From positions 1 to 7,001 of the forward strand of contig DAONEM010000059.1 in the NCBI GenBank assembly GCA_035403085.1: a stretch of 7,001 nucleotides of DNA, written 5' to 3'. The notes beneath the pieces were generated by a model. That model was not told the DNA's origin. It saw nothing but the letters and a program-made list of their open reading frames with translations, and searched no databases. Positions 5,542 to 7,001 of this stretch are shown here, piece after piece. Within the stretch, counting starts at the first letter, position 1. Every line of letters starts with the position of its first letter. Position numbers and translations under genes: made by a program. This stretch comes from JAMOAD01 sp023621955. Its GTDB lineage: Bacteria > Acidobacteriota > Aminicenantia > JAMOAD01.

Positions 5542-6567
5542 ATGGCGGGCTCTCTCGGATCCTTCTTCCCAAGCAAGAGGGTGGCTCTCTTCCTGGAACG
5601 CCACGGTTCTTGGCTCTGGTGGTTTCACAGCTTTTATGGACTCCTCCTGGGAGGGGCCTTGGTCTGGCTGGGAACGAAGAACTACGGATACTTGAGAATC
5701 GCCCTCTTCCACGTCCTCTTCCTCTGGGGGGCGACCCTCTTCCTCCCCTCCCTGGAACGCTTGGACCGGCTCTCTCCCCAATGGAGAAACCGCCTCAGGC
5801 TCTTTATCAACTACGTCAGCCGGAACTTCTACCAACAGCTGCTCTACTTCAGCATCCCCCTCTACTGGGGGAGCACGACGCCGGGCTCCCCTCAGATCCT
5901 CTTCATCCTCCTCGTCGCCCTGACGGCGGTCCTGGCCACCTTGGACGTGGTCTACGACCGCTACCTCTCCCGACGCCCCCTCTTGATGGCCCTCTTCTTC
6001 AGCTTCACCCTCTTCGTGGTCCTCAACCTGATGCTCCCTCTCCTCTGGACAATCCCCAACCGAACGGCCCTGGTGATCGGCTGTGGCGCCGGCATACTCG
6101 GCTTCGTCACCTCCCTCTGGAAGACCGGTTTCGCCCCCGTTGAGAAGGTTCTCTTCTCCCTGGGGGCAACCTTCTTCTTCCTCCTTCTCACCCGGTTCGG
6201 AGCGGTGATGGTTCCCCCGGCCCCGCTCAGGCTCCACCAGGGCCACTTCGGAACAACCCTCTCCCGACGCCCCCTCTCCATCCCCCAGCCCTTAAACGTC
6301 CTCCCGGACCGAGGGCGCCTCTTCTTCCTCGGGTTCATCAAGGCTCCCCTGGGACTTCAGGAGAAGGTCCACTTCCTCTGGCGCGGGGACGGCGTCGTCC
6401 TCTCCCGCTCCCCCCTCTACACCCTTCAGGGAGGACGCAAGGAGGGGTTCCGCCTCTGGTCCACCCTCAGGCTTCCCACTTCCCCCCTTAAGAGGGTGGA
6501 CGTGGAGATCCTCACGGCGGGAGGACAGCTCCTAGGGAGGGTCTCCCTGGAATCCGGAAGGCCCTGA
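5542..6567 (+). CDS. Polytopic inner-membrane protein with C-terminal DUF2914-like domain
   Basis: A 341-residue protein. About six hydrophobic segments are visible in the first 225 residues (roughly 26-44, 51-69, 117-136, 147-170, 174-192 and 203-222), separated by short charged loops such as RLDRLSPQWRNRLR. After a junction (225-255) comes a soluble domain (about 256-337) containing VHFLWRGDGVVL, LQGGRKEGFRLWSTL and VDVEILTAGGQLLGRV. The order W-x-GDG, G-GRKEGFR-x-WS, then a beta hairpin ending in LGRV resembles DUF2914, which often follows a membrane region like this one (annotated as DUF5924 in some genomes, from memory). Function is unknown and I propose none. ATG 5542 is the first possible start, since an in-frame TAA lies at 5530-5532. 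No Shine-Dalgarno precedes it, and a promoter-like element ends 6 nt before the ATG. GTG at 5581 is a later alternative start. Confidence 0.
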   Translation: MAGSLGSFFPSKRVALFLERHGSWLWWFHSFYGLLLGGALVWLGTKNYGYLRIALFHVLFLWGATLFLPSLERLDRLSPQWRNRLRLFINYVSRNFYQQLLYFSIPLYWGSTTPGSPQILFILLVALTAVLATLDVVYDRYLSRRPLLMALFFSFTLFVVLNLMLPLLWTIPNRTALVIGCGAGILGFVTSLWKTGFAPVEKVLFSLGATFFFLLLTRFGAVMVPPAPLRLHQGHFGTTLSRRPLSIPQPLNVLPDRGRLFFLGFIKAPLGLQEKVHFLWRGDGVVLSRSPLYTLQGGRKEGFRLWSTLRLPTSPLKRVDVEILTAGGQLLGRVSLESGRP

Positions 6568-6580
6568 GGGTTGCCTTTTT
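6558..6580 (+). terminator. Possible intrinsic terminator of the membrane-protein gene
   Basis: AAGGC (6558-6562) pairs with GCCTT (6573-6577), with a CC/GG inner pair across TGA and a 3-nt bulge, followed by a run of five T (6576-6580). The stem includes the stop codon (6565-6567). It is short and imperfect, so it is probably weak. Its 3' arm coincides with the -35 of the desulfurase promoter. Confidence 0.
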
Positions 6581-6599
6581 CCCGGTTTCCCGCTATAAT
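6571..6599 (+). promoter_or_regulatory. Sigma-70-type promoter of the cysteine desulfurase gene
   Basis: TTGCCT (6571-6576, 4 of 6), a 17-nt spacer and a perfect TATAAT (6594-6599). Predicted start is near 6606, giving a leader of about 38 nt with hairpin and ribosome-binding site. This is the best promoter in the window. Confidence 0.
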
Positions 6600-6608
6600 T
6601 TCCCTCTT

Positions 6609-6632
6609 GGAAGACCCACGACAAGGTCTTCC
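6609..6632 (+). other. Perfect 8-bp inverted repeat in the cysteine desulfurase leader
   Basis: GGAAGACC (6609-6616), an 8-nt spacer and GGTCTTCC (6625-6632). It begins about 3 nt after the predicted transcription start and ends 1 nt before the ribosome-binding site GGGAGGG (6634-6640). As RNA it forms a 5'-end hairpin; as DNA it is a dyad at the place where a repressor operator would sit. No T-run follows, so it is not a terminator. Confidence 0.
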
Positions 6633-6643
6633 CGGGAGGGCTC

Positions 6644-7001
6644 ATGGAGAGAATCTACCTGGACAACAACGCCACCACCTTGGTGGACCCCAAGGTCAAG
6701 GAGGCGATGGACCCTTTCCTGACCCAACTCTACGGGAACCCTAACTCCCTGCACACCTTCGGGACTGAGATTCACCCCTACCTTAGAATTGCCGTCGATC
6801 GGCTCTACGAGGGAATCAACGCCTCCGACGAGGACGACATCCTCGTGAACGGATGCGGCTCCGAGGGGAACAACAATGTCCTCAAGGGAGTCTACTTCGA
6901 CATCATCCGCAACTCCCCCAAGAAGAGGATCATCACGACCCAGGTGGAACACCCCGCCGTCAGCCATACCTGCCGCTTCCTGGAGAGCGTCGGCGCCGAG
7001 G
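6644..7001 (+). CDS. nifS: NifS/IscS-type cysteine desulfurase, N-terminal 119 residues (cut by window edge)
   Basis: A class V aminotransferase-fold PLP enzyme that takes sulfur from cysteine as a persulfide for Fe-S cluster or other thio-cofactor assembly in the cytoplasm. Seen: YLDNNATT (5-12), YGNPNSLHTFG (30-40), the cofactor-phosphate region GSEGNN (72-77, in place of the usual ATE-S/A-NN) and VEHPAV (101-106), whose His103 is the residue expected to stack on PLP. The wording GNPNSLH..G, INASDEDDI and NNVLKGVYFD resembles the NifS subtype first described in epsilonproteobacteria, usually paired with a NifU-like scaffold, more than E. coli IscS. The PLP lysine and catalytic cysteine lie beyond the window. 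The start is clear: GGGAGGG (6634-6640) precedes ATG, which gives MERIYLDNNATT. It has its own promoter and a leader hairpin. The subtype is inferred; desulfurase identity is firm. Confidence 0.
   Translation, partial: MERIYLDNNATTLVDPKVKEAMDPFLTQLYGNPNSLHTFGTEIHPYLRIAVDRLYEGINASDEDDILVNGCGSEGNNNVLKGVYFDIIRNSPKKRIITTQVEHPAVSHTCRFLESVGAE

Noticed and set aside
5539..6246. Minus-strand open frame of 235 codons opposite the membrane protein
   Set aside because: Extremely Glu/Gly/Arg-rich, which is simply the complement of CTC/CTT-rich transmembrane codons; no start signal.
1..7001. CRISPR array, insertion sequence, tRNA/rRNA, phage or defence genes
   Set aside because: I found no direct-repeat array, terminal inverted repeats, transposase motif, RNA gene signature or nuclease/toxin motif on either strand.

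Overview
The window looks like bacterial chromosome from a diderm (Gram-negative-type) organism. It encodes a lipoprotein murein transglycosylase, a signal-peptide protein ending in an outer-membrane-type aromatic residue, and an MglA-type polarity GTPase. By eye the DNA is moderately G+C-rich, with heavy use of CTC, CCC, GGG and AGG codons. MglA, the transglycosylase with its DWYLVLAAY core, and a cysteine desulfurase of the type best known from epsilonproteobacteria together suggest a Desulfobacterota, Nitrospirota or Acidobacteriota-like lineage. That placement is inference; no rRNA or tRNA is present to settle it.

Layout. From 5270 down to 1 every gene is on the minus strand. In transcription order these are a 215-residue probable outer-membrane beta-barrel protein (4623-5270), mglA with a long C-terminal extension (3131-4534), an mltD-like LysM lytic transglycosylase lipoprotein (1536-3134, overlapping mglA by 4 bp), and comM/yifB (1486 down past the left edge, lacking only its last residues). 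A 271-bp divergent intergenic region (5271-5541) holds candidate promoters for both directions, a palindromic A4T4 element and a strong UUCG-capped hairpin. To its right, on the plus strand, lie a polytopic membrane protein with a DUF2914-like tail (5542-6567) and the first 119 codons of a NifS/IscS-type cysteine desulfurase (6644-7001, running off the right edge). The desulfurase has its own good sigma-70-type promoter and a perfect 8-bp hairpin in the leader.

How the genes fit together. The mglA-mltD pair is translationally coupled and, with the barrel protein, forms a plausible cell-envelope/polarity cluster: a cytoplasmic GTPase switch, a periplasmic peptidoglycan-cleaving enzyme and an outer-membrane protein. 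ComM (DNA branch-migration helicase) is probably only a downstream passenger. The desulfurase starts a separate Fe-S/sulfur-transfer unit.

I see no transposon, CRISPR array, phage gene, toxin-antitoxin pair or defence island. No intergenic stretch exceeds 300 bases. The oddities are a ComM lacking its family's cysteine cluster, an MglA with about 270 extra residues, two promoter-like elements spaced as expected for leaderless transcripts, and several structured leader elements.
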